This document shows, one piece after another, positions 14,303 through 21,774 of a stretch of DNA of 23,119 nucleotides. Numbering within the stretch: position 1 is the first letter of the stretch; each line of letters opens with the position of its first letter. Location of the stretch: NCBI GenBank assembly GCA_018065815.1, contig JAGHSP010000341.1, positions 1 through 23,119 on the forward strand, given 5' to 3'. Made by a program: the position numbers and the translations under genes. The notes under the pieces were generated by a model. That model saw only the letters and a list, made by a program, of their open reading frames with translations. It was not told the origin of the DNA and ran no database searches. This DNA comes from Candidatus Sodaliphilus limicaballi (GTDB lineage Bacteria; Bacteroidota; Bacteroidia; Bacteroidales; Muribaculaceae).

Positions 14303-15235
14303 TCAGTCGATGCGCTTGTAGGTCCACCAGCCGGAGTTGTTGTTCATGATGTTGAGGAACGACGGGGAGAGCGATGACTTGATTTTGTCGTGTGGCACTA
14401 GGATTTCTATCTCGCCTTCACCAGGCTGGGCTATCTCGCCCGGCGGAAACATGAACGAAATGCCTGTGCGCATCACGCACATCTCGGCAGGCACTCGCGA
14501 TGCTTTGAGAAGCGAGAGGTTCTTCTTGCGGTTGAGGTACTCAATTTTGTCATTGATGAGTGCTAGCACAACGTGGTCTTCGCCCGACTGGAGTATCTCT
14601 TCCGTGGGAATCACGTGTTGTGCAACGCGGTCGTAGTGAATGTAGGAGCTTGTTGCAGTCGATGTGTTGCCTGCTGTGTGCCAATGGTCTATCTCAAACA
14701 CCAGGAGGCGATTTGAAGTGATGCGCGGGAAGATGAGCACGCTGAGCGCATTGGTGAACTCGGGGTGCTTCACGGGCAATGAGTCGATGCAAACGTAGGG
14801 CAGGTCCACATTGTTCCCTATGAATTTAGGCGTGTTGAGGTAGGCGGAGATAGCGTTGGTGATGTTGCACGTTTTCTGACCGAATGCTTTCTCGACGATT
14901 GCTTCGTTGAGACGGTCTAGGCTGTCGTTGCCGTTGACGGTGATGGGCAACCGTGCCTTGACGACCTTGATGCAGAGCAATTTCGAACTAGGATTGTTGG
15001 TCAACGATGGTGTTGTAGTGATGAAGTATCGCCGTTGATGTGCCAACTGGAATGTGTCAACCATCGAGGTTTCTTTGACGGTGTCGGCATTCTCGGTGAC
15101 ATTGTCGTGGTGCCACAGGTCGCGGCTCTCGCCACTGCTCTCGATGCGCAGGGTGAAATACCAAAATGCCGCAATCAAATCAACGATTGCAAGCAGGATG
15201 ATTACCTTTACAAGTCCTCGTTTAGATACTATCAT
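14303..15235 (-). CDS. Membrane-anchored DUF3298/RsiV-like protein
   Basis: 310 residues. Residues about 8-27 form a single N-terminal transmembrane helix (VKVIILLAIVDLIAAFWYF), probably an uncleaved anchor, so the rest would be periplasmic. The C-terminal third (ISFMFPPGEIAQPGEGEIEILVPHDKIKSSL) resembles the DUF3298/RsiV motif (f.f.P.eia....G...i.ipy..l...l), found in anti-sigma factor RsiV and in lipoproteins. No anti-sigma domain is visible, and no sigma factor gene lies next to it. It starts 42 nt after the SGNH hydrolase stop and is probably the last gene of that unit. The 110 nt beyond its stop (14193-14302) hold only a weak CATCAA/TTGATG hairpin. Confidence 0.65.
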   Translation of the reverse strand: MIVSKRGLVKVIILLAIVDLIAAFWYFTLRIESSGESRDLWHHDNVTENADTVKETSMVDTFQLAHQRRYFITTTPSLTNNPSSKLLCIKVVKARLPITVNGNDSLDRLNEAIVEKAFGQKTCNITNAISAYLNTPKFIGNNVDLPYVCIDSLPVKHPEFTNALSVLIFPRITSNRLLVFEIDHWHTAGNTSTATSSYIHYDRVAQHVIPTEEILQSGEDHVVLALINDKIEYLNRKKNLSLLKASRVPAEMCVMRTGISFMFPPGEIAQPGEGEIEILVPHDKIKSSLSPSFLNIMNNNSGWWTYKRID

Positions 15236-15277
15236 ACAAGTGGTTATTGCTCTGGTGGAACTGTGTTTCTTGCGAGA

Positions 15278-15964
15278 TTACTTCACATATTTGCGCACGG
15301 CGGTTTGGAGAAGTGGTTCCATCACGTCGTAGCCTGCGGGGTTGGGGTGCACACCGTCCTCGGTGTAATTGTGGTTGAGAGCGCGCTCGTCGCCCTCGAC
15401 CATTGCGCTGTAATAATCCACATAGGGGATTTTGTTCTTCTTGGCATACTCGGCAATGCGCTTGTTGAGGCTAGCGATTTTGTCGGCCACCCCAGTTGCA
15501 CCACTCCAATACATCTTTTTACATGGCAGCACCGAGGTGAGGATAACGTTGATTTTGTTGGCCTTGGCGATTTCCACCATCGACATGATGTTGCCCATAG
15601 TGCGGTCCTCAAAGTAGGGGCCGGTGTTCTCTGCGATATCGTTAGTACCTACGTTGATAACCACCACCTTTGGTTTGAGATCAACCACGTCTTCACGGAA
15701 GCGCACCAGGAACTGGTAGCTTGTCTGTCCCGAGATGCCACGGCCTATGTAGCCCGTGTTCTTGAAGAAGTCGGGGTGCTTGCTCACCCAGTTCTCGGTG
15801 ATGGAATTGCCCAGCAGCACCACACGCTTGCCGTTGTTCTTGTGATTGTTGAGTTCGATGTTGGGACCAGCATATTTGTGAAGTTGTGCCCAGTCCTTAC
15901 TGTGTTGAGCAGTTGCTGTGAGTGCCATGAGCGAGATGGCTGCGATTGCAAGTATATGTTTCAT
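15278..15964 (-). CDS. SGNH/GDSL-family hydrolase, secreted
   Basis: 228 residues with a signal peptide (cleavage near ATATAQ). All SGNH blocks are visible: block I as LLGNSITENW (nucleophile S54, GNS instead of GDS), block II GRGISGQT, block III GTND (N108), and block V DGVHPNPAGY (D203, H206). The YFEDRTMGNIMSMVEIAK spacing is like periplasmic GDSL acyl-esterases of Bacteroides that trim acetyl groups from glycans. It lies 13 nt downstream of the GH125 mannosidase, so the two are probably co-transcribed and may act on the same acylated mannan or N-glycan. Substrate is inference. Confidence 0.9.
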   Translation of the reverse strand: MKHILAIAAISLMALTATAQHSKDWAQLHKYAGPNIELNNHKNNGKRVVLLGNSITENWVSKHPDFFKNTGYIGRGISGQTSYQFLVRFREDVVDLKPKVVVINVGTNDIAENTGPYFEDRTMGNIMSMVEIAKANKINVILTSVLPCKKMYWSGATGVADKIASLNKRIAEYAKKNKIPYVDYYSAMVEGDERALNHNYTEDGVHPNPAGYDVMEPLLQTAVRKYVK

Positions 15965-15977
15965 AAACTGATGTATT

Positions 15978-17477
15978 TTATTCTATTGAGTTAAGTAAAT
16001 CTATTTTTCCGTCGTTGACAAGTTTCACGATGAGTTCGCCGAAGAGCGTGTTTTGCCAGGCAAACCATGAGCGAGTGTAGTCGTCAGGGTTATCTTTGTG
16101 GAACGACTCGTGCATGAATCCGGTTCCTGCTTCGGTGTGCATCAGTGTGGTGATGCACTGCTTTATCTCCTCATCGTCCTGGCTGGTGAAGGCACGCATC
16201 ATGATGCTCATGGGCCATATCATGTTGTCGCCTATGTGCGGGCCGCCTATGCCCTCGGCTGCCTTCCCCTTGAAGAAGTAAGGGTTATCGTTGCTGAGCA
16301 CGAAGCGGCGGGTGTTCTGATAGATGGGGTCGTTGACGTCCACATCGCCCAGATAAGGCATTGCCAGCAGGCTGGGCACATTGGCATCGTCCATGAGGTT
16401 GCGTCCGCCGTAACCATCCACCTCAAAGGCGTAAATCTTGCCATACTTTGGGTGCTCGACCACGGCATACTGCCGGAGTGCCTGCTCCACCTCGAGAGCC
16501 ATAGCGGTGCATCGCGCGGCAAGTTGCTCATTGTGGTTAACTTGGGTAAGAATCTCGGCAGCCTTGCGCAATGAGCTCACTGCCATAAAATTGCTAGGCA
16601 CGAGGAACTGGAACACCGTGGCGTCGTCACTGGGACGGAATGCGCTGGCAATGAGGCCCACGGGCTTGACCGGGTTACCCCAGCCGCGATTGGTCTGCAA
16701 GTCGGTGCCTATGGTGGTCTTGCGGCGGAAGTAGTAGTGTCCCTTGCCGTCCTTGCGTTGCTGGTCGCCCCACACGCGCAAGGTGTTCTCTATGGTCTGG
16801 ATCCACTCGGTCCCGAAGACGCTCGTGTCGCCGGTCACGCGCCAGTACTCATGGGCGAGGCGAATTGGGTAGCAGTTGCTGTCTATCTCATACTTGCGCT
16901 CGTGCAGTTCAAGTTTCATCTCGGTCTCGTCGCTCTGCCAGTAACCGCCAGTGGGACCGTCGTTAAACGCATTAGCGTAGGCATCGATGTTGATGCACTT
17001 GAACTGGCGGTTGATGGTGCCTGCAATCATAGCTTTGAGACGAGGGTCACGGCTGGCATACTGGATGTAGGGCCACACCTGTGCGCCCGAGTCACGCAGC
17101 CACATGGCATTGATGTCGCCAGTCACTACAAACGAGTCATACTGGCCTGTGCTATCGGTCCTGAAATGCACTGTGGTGTCGAGCGTGTTAGGGAAACACT
17201 GCTCAAACATCGCTGCCAGCTTGGGGTTAGTGAGCATCGCCTTGATGCGGGCTATCTCCTGCTCGATGGCCGGACTCTCAAAGAGACGCATGTCTTGAGC
17301 GATGCGGTGACCGCGCGGCGCAGCCTCGCCAGCCCCGAGCTTGATGTCGCGGCTAGGGGCAAACTCCACGCGAGCAGCAGTGGCGGTTGTTTTTTTAGCC
17401 TTGCGTGCTTGCGCTGCTGGCGTTCCTGCCAGCACCAGCAAGGCTATGAGTGATACAAGAGTTTTTCGGTTATTCAT
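15978..17477 (-). CDS. Glycoside hydrolase family 125 exo-alpha-1,6-mannosidase
   Basis: 499 residues with a signal peptide (LVLAGTPAAQA). The GH125 (formerly DUF1237) fold, an (alpha/alpha)6 barrel, is recognised by SFVVTGDINAMWLRDSGAQVWPY (residues about 115-137), GYWQSDETEMKLELHERKYEIDSNCYP (the Asp at about 199 is the likely general acid by analogy with the Clostridium enzyme), and NLMDDANVPSLLAMPYLGD. Family members release mannose from alpha-1,6-linked mannosides, inverting configuration, in N-glycan or mannan use. The length fits Bacteroides homologues. No SusC/SusD pair or regulator is in the window, so the locus is a small glycan module rather than a full utilisation locus. Only 13 nt separate it from the SGNH hydrolase. 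Confidence 0.93.
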   Translation of the reverse strand: MNNRKTLVSLIALLVLAGTPAAQARKAKKTTATAARVEFAPSRDIKLGAGEAAPRGHRIAQDMRLFESPAIEQEIARIKAMLTNPKLAAMFEQCFPNTLDTTVHFRTDSTGQYDSFVVTGDINAMWLRDSGAQVWPYIQYASRDPRLKAMIAGTINRQFKCINIDAYANAFNDGPTGGYWQSDETEMKLELHERKYEIDSNCYPIRLAHEYWRVTGDTSVFGTEWIQTIENTLRVWGDQQRKDGKGHYYFRRKTTIGTDLQTNRGWGNPVKPVGLIASAFRPSDDATVFQFLVPSNFMAVSSLRKAAEILTQVNHNEQLAARCTAMALEVEQALRQYAVVEHPKYGKIYAFEVDGYGGRNLMDDANVPSLLAMPYLGDVDVNDPIYQNTRRFVLSNDNPYFFKGKAAEGIGGPHIGDNMIWPMSIMMRAFTSQDDEEIKQCITTLMHTEAGTGFMHESFHKDNPDDYTRSWFAWQNTLFGELIVKLVNDGKIDLLNSIE

Positions 17478-17556
17478 CTAAATATGCTATTGTTGTTTTT
17501 TCAGTAAGCAAATAATTATTTATCCCAAATCATATCTGCGAGCTCTGCACAAGGTA

Positions 17557-19080
17557 TTATTTGCGCGGTTCTCGTGGCATCGACTGGGCCTGGCTTGCGT
17601 TCATAAAGAAACACAGGCTCACGATGCCGTGGCTGTAACCCATAGAGATGGCTTGGTGCTGGTCGTTGACGAAGATGTTGTCTGTGTCGAGAATGAACCC
17701 CTTTGTGCCCATTGCACTGCTCACCTTGCCCACAATCTGCTCCTCGGTGTCGAGGGCGCAGTTGATGGCGTTGAGCGACACATCCACACACACGATGCGT
17801 GCGTCCATATTGTAGCATGGCACATCGTTAATGACCGATGCCATTTCCTTGTCAAACATAAATCTCACGATGAACGGTCCCTGCGGTATGGCAATACCGT
17901 TCTGGCCCACGCTGCCTGCGGGGTTGGGATTGAGCATTCCCACCATGTCTTGCAACGTGGTGCTTGCGTTGGCTCCGGCGCAGTTGTCGCTGCCCACCAT
18001 CATGAGCATTGATGCTGCCGCCAGATTGGTGTCGATGAAACCACGTGTAGCATACAGTGCCTCGCTGCCGCCATGGGCATGGACAAACTTCACGTTGCCC
18101 ACGGGATTGCCGCTGCCATCGACGAGGTGGAACAGGGAGTCCTGACCCACGATGTAACGGTCCTTGCGCAGGTCGGTGAGACGCTCGTGCTTGGCCTCGA
18201 TTATGGTTTTGTTGTCATAGTCCACAACACCCATCTTGTTGTCCTTGGTGAGCACGATGAAGTTGCCGCCAGGCGAGCGAGAGAAGGTTTTGTAGCCCGC
18301 CTTCTCAACTGCGTCGTAGCTCTTGTTGGGGTTGGCAGTCTCCTCGCCCTTGCTGTTGAGGCACACGATAGTGTCGCCCTTGACCACAGGCAGCACGCCA
18401 TCGATCAAGTAAGGCTGCACAAGGCGATATTGAGCAGTGTTGGCTTCAAACATCACCTCGCCTTTCTTGTTGATGACCGAGTAAGACATTGTGGTGTCGT
18501 TCATGAGGTTCTCATCCACGACTATGGCATAGTCATCGTTGACAAAAAGATTGGCAGTGGCATACTTGGCGGCAATGACAGTGTCGCCCTTGGTATCGAT
18601 ATATCCCCACTGTCCCAGGTCGTTCTGATAGGCAGCCATGCCGCGGCTGAACATTGAGCACTGTGCCACGTCCTTGGGCAGTTCTTTCACTACCTCGCAC
18701 TTCTTGTTGATCACACACAGTGAGCCGCCGCGCTTGCTAGCCACGGCGAGCCCGTCCTCGCTGAAAACGGTCACGCTGCCATAAGGTTCGGCGTTGACAG
18801 GTGTTGTGGGGGCAGCGACATTATAGTAGTTGTAAGTGCCATCCTCGGTCATCACATAGAACATATCGTCAATCACGGGCGACGGCACCTCGGCATAAGC
18901 GTCCTTAACCAGGAGTTCGCCGCTGTTGACATCAAGGATGCTCCACTTTTGAGACCCGGGCAACTGCACAGGCAGATAGTTGGTCTCATAAGGGTAACCG
19001 CTTTTTTTATCGTTGCAACTAGTGAGCACTGCAACCAAGCACAGCATCAGCGCTGTGAACCGTATCATTGATTTCTTCAT
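17557..19080 (-). CDS. WG-repeat-containing lipoprotein
   Basis: 507 residues. Signal sequence with lipobox VLTSC, lipidated at C22. The body holds WG-type repeats; the clearest is GQWGYIDTKGDTVIAAKYATA (around residues 156-176), and others are degenerate (MGVVDYDNKTIIEAKHERLTD). Such repeats form beta-sheet or propeller-like scaffolds; function is unknown. The C-terminal 180 residues (about 330 on) lack repeats and form a domain I do not recognise, containing FIVRFMFDKEM. It has its own canonical promoter (19106-19136). The gap of 79 nt to the GH125 gene shows no clear promoter, so read-through into GH125 is possible. Confidence 0.8.
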   Translation of the reverse strand: MKKSMIRFTALMLCLVAVLTSCNDKKSGYPYETNYLPVQLPGSQKWSILDVNSGELLVKDAYAEVPSPVIDDMFYVMTEDGTYNYYNVAAPTTPVNAEPYGSVTVFSEDGLAVASKRGGSLCVINKKCEVVKELPKDVAQCSMFSRGMAAYQNDLGQWGYIDTKGDTVIAAKYATANLFVNDDYAIVVDENLMNDTTMSYSVINKKGEVMFEANTAQYRLVQPYLIDGVLPVVKGDTIVCLNSKGEETANPNKSYDAVEKAGYKTFSRSPGGNFIVLTKDNKMGVVDYDNKTIIEAKHERLTDLRKDRYIVGQDSLFHLVDGSGNPVGNVKFVHAHGGSEALYATRGFIDTNLAAASMLMMVGSDNCAGANASTTLQDMVGMLNPNPAGSVGQNGIAIPQGPFIVRFMFDKEMASVINDVPCYNMDARIVCVDVSLNAINCALDTEEQIVGKVSSAMGTKGFILDTDNIFVNDQHQAISMGYSHGIVSLCFFMNASQAQSMPREPRK

Positions 19081-19105
19081 AATCGTGAATTTGCAAATAT
19101 CAGTG

Positions 19106-19136
19106 CAAAGATACGCATATTTTTTGTCAAGTCAAA
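19106..19136 (-). promoter_or_regulatory. Canonical Bacteroidetes promoter of the WG-repeat lipoprotein
   Basis: On the minus strand: TTTG (19136-19133), a 19-nt spacer, then TATCTTTG (19113-19106), 25 nt before the start codon. This is the clearest promoter in the window and supports the taxonomic call. Confidence 0.85.
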
Positions 19137-19199
19137 ATTTAAAAGTGGGTTCAATAATTATGTCAAGGCTCAAAAGCGACCTAAATACACCTAAATGCA

Positions 19200-20537
19200 T
19201 TATCCCTGTCCTTGCGACTTGGGGCACACACCTTGCTTGGCGGGCTGGATGTTGAGTTTGCGCTGTGCAAGTTTCCCTTGGGGCGTGACTAGCGATACCA
19301 TGCCCTCGTCGATGCGCAATGTCGTTCCTTCAATGATTTCGGGTTCGGTAACAGGCAATGAGAGGATGCCACGCACGCGGCCGTTCTGGTCAAGGATCTG
19401 CAAGCCGGCATTAGTGATCACGTAGAGGTTTCCCTGCGAGTCAAACTCCATGCCGCCCACGTTGAGCAGGGAGTTATCGTAGGAGTGCAGCCAGTAGAAA
19501 CGCTGTCCGTTCTCGAGTGTGCCGTCGGGGGCTATGGTGTATTGCCACAGGCAGTTGCTGCCCTCGTGACGTTTCACCACAAAGCTGCTGTCGGGATACA
19601 CGGCGTCACCAGCCGTGGCATGCTCGCTGGGAGCATCCAAAACCATCCAACTCCATTCGCTTTGACCCTCGGGCAACAGTTGTGCGAGCAGGTCGTTCTG
19701 GGTCTTTCCCGCCTTGACAGGTTCGGGATAGTCACGCCACATCCATTCCATGACTTGTGCAAATATCTTGGAGGCCTGCGACACGCCGTGCTTGCAGTCG
19801 CTCCAGTCATAGGCTGCGTCATATCCGGCAAAGTCCAGTGCCGTGGCAAGCATGCGGTTGCCCTCATACCAGTGCCCGAACAGCGCGTTCCACACGTCTT
19901 GGGTGCCATCTTGCAAAAAGATGCGCAGGGGCTTGGGCTCGTGCTTGCGTACGATGGTCTGGATGTCATTGCCGCCACGCATAGCAACAAATGTTCCCAC
20001 ACCGCTGAATACACGCGAGAACATGTCGGGACGGTGCCACGCTGCATTGAAAGCGCAGATGCCTCCGCTCGACAAGCCGAATATCATGCGGTCATTAGCA
20101 TTTACAGAGAGCCTCACCGTGCGTCCGTCGCCTGTTGCCATGCCCTCGACCTGCGGCAGCAACTCACTCTCGAGGAAAGTGGCAAAGGTTGCGTCGGGCA
20201 TGTCGAACTCATTGCTACGGTTATATCTCACCACGTTGCCTTCCGCGTCCTTGATGAGTCCGGGTTGCAGGAACACGCCTATGGTGACGGGCATCTTGCC
20301 TGCGGTGATGAGGCTGTCCATTACCTGCGGAGCATTGCACAGCACGCCATCAAGCCCCACATAGAGACACGCAGCCTGGCGGCCGTCATACTGCTGCGGC
20401 ACGTACACCTGATAGGTGTGCACCGTGCCAGGATAAATCCTGCTGTCGCCTAACACACCATCAACCATCACATGACCGGCCATAGCAGTGACGCAACACA
20501 TCACCACAGCGACCGAAAACACTAGAATCCTATTCAT
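19200..20537 (-). CDS. Secreted esterase (Fes/esterase D-like) with C-terminal SMP-30-like propeller remnant
   Basis: 445 residues, signal peptide with cleavage near VTAMAG. Residues about 30-270 form an alpha/beta hydrolase of the enterochelin-esterase/putative-esterase type: HTYQVYVPQQYDG, IGVFLQPG, the nucleophile elbow MIFGLSSGGICAF (S156), FLQDGTQDVW for the acid, and a histidine in DCKHGVSQ (H250). Residues about 370-430 (VGGMEFDSQGNLYVITNAGLQILDQNGRV) resemble one blade of an SMP-30/gluconolactonase propeller. A full propeller would need about 250 residues, so this is a truncated or degenerate fusion. It has its own -7 element (20566-20573) and is monocistronic. It is unrelated in detail to the tandem pair at 6961-8849. 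Confidence 0.82.
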   Translation of the reverse strand: MNRILVFSVAVVMCCVTAMAGHVMVDGVLGDSRIYPGTVHTYQVYVPQQYDGRQAACLYVGLDGVLCNAPQVMDSLITAGKMPVTIGVFLQPGLIKDAEGNVVRYNRSNEFDMPDATFATFLESELLPQVEGMATGDGRTVRLSVNANDRMIFGLSSGGICAFNAAWHRPDMFSRVFSGVGTFVAMRGGNDIQTIVRKHEPKPLRIFLQDGTQDVWNALFGHWYEGNRMLATALDFAGYDAAYDWSDCKHGVSQASKIFAQVMEWMWRDYPEPVKAGKTQNDLLAQLLPEGQSEWSWMVLDAPSEHATAGDAVYPDSSFVVKRHEGSNCLWQYTIAPDGTLENGQRFYWLHSYDNSLLNVGGMEFDSQGNLYVITNAGLQILDQNGRVRGILSLPVTEPEIIEGTTLRIDEGMVSLVTPQGKLAQRKLNIQPAKQGVCPKSQGQG

Positions 20538-20565
20538 AACATTCAGTTAGGTTATTATCGTTGCA

Positions 20566-20573
20566 CAAAGATA
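20566..20573 (-). promoter_or_regulatory. -7 promoter element of the esterase gene at 19200-20537
   Basis: TATCTTTG on the minus strand, 28 nt before the start codon. The upstream DNA is AT-rich, but no TTTG at the -33 distance is seen. Confidence 0.65.
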
Positions 20574-20636
20574 AGTATTTAGGTTAAAATAGAGAATTAA
20601 TTAACAGAAATTAAAGTGAAATCTACCACACAAGAT

Positions 20637-20690
20637 AAAAAAGCAGATTACGCCGACTCTACTAATTAGTATTTTTCTGCGTAATCTGCT
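20637..20690 (-). terminator. Intrinsic terminator of the ATPase/TOPRIM/dockerin unit
   Basis: AGCAGATTACGC (20642-20653) and GCGTAATCTGCT (20679-20690) form a perfect 12-bp stem. The 25-nt loop contains the palindrome ACTAATTAGT (20661-20670). On the minus strand the stem is followed by a run of T (20641-20637), the classic intrinsic terminator layout. It separates the unit from the esterase gene. The remainder of 20538-20762 shows nothing else. Confidence 0.85.
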
Positions 20691-20762
20691 AATTTTTCTG
20701 TGAGAGACAGTGTTTTCTCCCAACTCCCACAAAGCCCCCATCCAACCAAGAAGTCAGATTGA

Positions 20763-20963
20763 TTAACTCCTAAGCACTATATTGATAAGTTCGTTTAGGT
20801 CATCTACATCCACGAAACCATCGTTGTTTACATCACAGCTCTGTCTGTAAAGCGCGCGAAGGATTGTATTTATCATCTCATTGATGTCGTCAACGTCGGC
20901 AACACCGTCGCCATTAATGTCGCCGGGGACCTGCTTCCTGGCTCTTTGTGAATTATTCTTCAA
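20763..20963 (-). CDS. Orphan type I dockerin module (gene fragment)
   Basis: About 66 residues consisting almost wholly of a dockerin: two EF-hand-like calcium loops, GDINGDGVADVDDINEMINTIL and DVNNDGFVDVDDLNELINIVL, each with Asp/Asn at loop positions 1, 3, 5 and Asp at 12. Dockerins normally sit at the C-terminus of secreted enzymes and bind cohesins. Here there is no signal peptide, no enzyme, and no ATG: the frame opens after a TAA just upstream, and the only start is a TTG at 20963, inside the end of the TOPRIM-like gene. It is probably the surviving 3' end of a larger gene cut by arrival of the ATPase/TOPRIM cassette; translation by coupling is possible but unproven. Confidence 0.7.
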   Translation of the reverse strand: MKNNSQRARKQVPGDINGDGVADVDDINEMINTILRALYRQSCDVNNDGFVDVDDLNELINIVLRS

Positions 20964-21774
20964 GCTTTTCTTTTAGTGTATCTGCACCGAAATAATCCAG
21001 CACATAGACTGGGAATGCACTTAGAACTGCAACTTTGGGACATTTATGCAGAATATGTTTATCCAGTTGTTTGTCAAAAATCAACTCTTGCGATTCTATT
21101 TTGTTCGGCAGTTCAAACCTTCCATTCACCAAATAGTTCATCTTTGAAACATGAGCACTAATCAACTCCTTCCACACTTCCCGTGTGTATCCATTTATGT
21201 TTGTCAGCTGTTTCCTGCTTTCTGTCGGCACGATGGTTTTATAGTGAGGCTCCTTCAAACAAGCATCCACATCCTCGCAATCATCCTTGTACGGACAGTT
21301 GGCTCGTTTGCATTTTACGGTAAGTTCCTTGAAACTCTCCATATCTTTGTAGTGCCTGATAGCTTCCACCATCGGGTAGCTGATATAAAGCATGCCGTTA
21401 TCAGTTTCATTGTCGAAGAAGGCCAACATCTGGCTGATTTTGTCATCATCGGCCTTCGTTGCATGGGCATCATAGTCGAAAAACAGGTAGATGTATGCAA
21501 AGCTGTCGCGGGTATACCCTTCCAACAGTTCGGCATTCTTCTTGCTACGTTCCTTAAGCAAATTCACGATGTCAAGAGCAAAGCCCTCATTCTTCAAAAA
21601 CTCATACAATTGATATATTTCGGCATCAAATACAGTCTTTACCGAAATCCGTCCACCCATGAAGTTTTGTTCGAGCTTCTTTACATACATAGGCTCTGCG
21701 CTTCCACCCTCAAAAATGAACAGATGCAGTTCGTTTCGGGCTGACATGTTCTGGTCGATGACATTATCCGACAT
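20953..21774 (-). CDS. TOPRIM/RloB-like putative nuclease effector with four-cysteine insert
   Basis: 273 residues from the ATG at 21774, which overlaps the ATPase gene by 11 nt and has GGAG 8 nt upstream. The open frame extends to 21804, and an ATG at 21747 is also possible. Seen: LFIFEGGSAEPMY near the N-terminus (E22, E27), the E-G-x-x-x-E-P-x-Y layout of RloB-type TOPRIM-like proteins; IYLFFDYDAH (D100-Y-D102), the acidic metal-binding DxD strand; and SYPMVEAI, comparable to the P-x-x-E motif of RloB. Between them and the C-terminus is a cysteine array (C155, C160, C166, C172; C-x4-C-x5-C-x5-C), suggesting a zinc-binding insert. Pairing with an RloA-like ATPase suggests an abortive-infection or nuclease role. 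The exact family is not certain. Confidence 0.7.
   Translation of the reverse strand: MSDNVIDQNMSARNELHLFIFEGGSAEPMYVKKLEQNFMGGRISVKTVFDAEIYQLYEFLKNEGFALDIVNLLKERSKKNAELLEGYTRDSFAYIYLFFDYDAHATKADDDKISQMLAFFDNETDNGMLYISYPMVEAIRHYKDMESFKELTVKCKRANCPYKDDCEDVDACLKEPHYKTIVPTESRKQLTNINGYTREVWKELISAHVSKMNYLVNGRFELPNKIESQELIFDKQLDKHILHKCPKVAVLSAFPVYVLDYFGADTLKEKLEE

Noticed and set aside
19485..20453. 322-codon plus-strand ORF opposite the esterase gene
   Set aside because: Shadow; the minus-strand frame has signal peptide and catalytic motifs.
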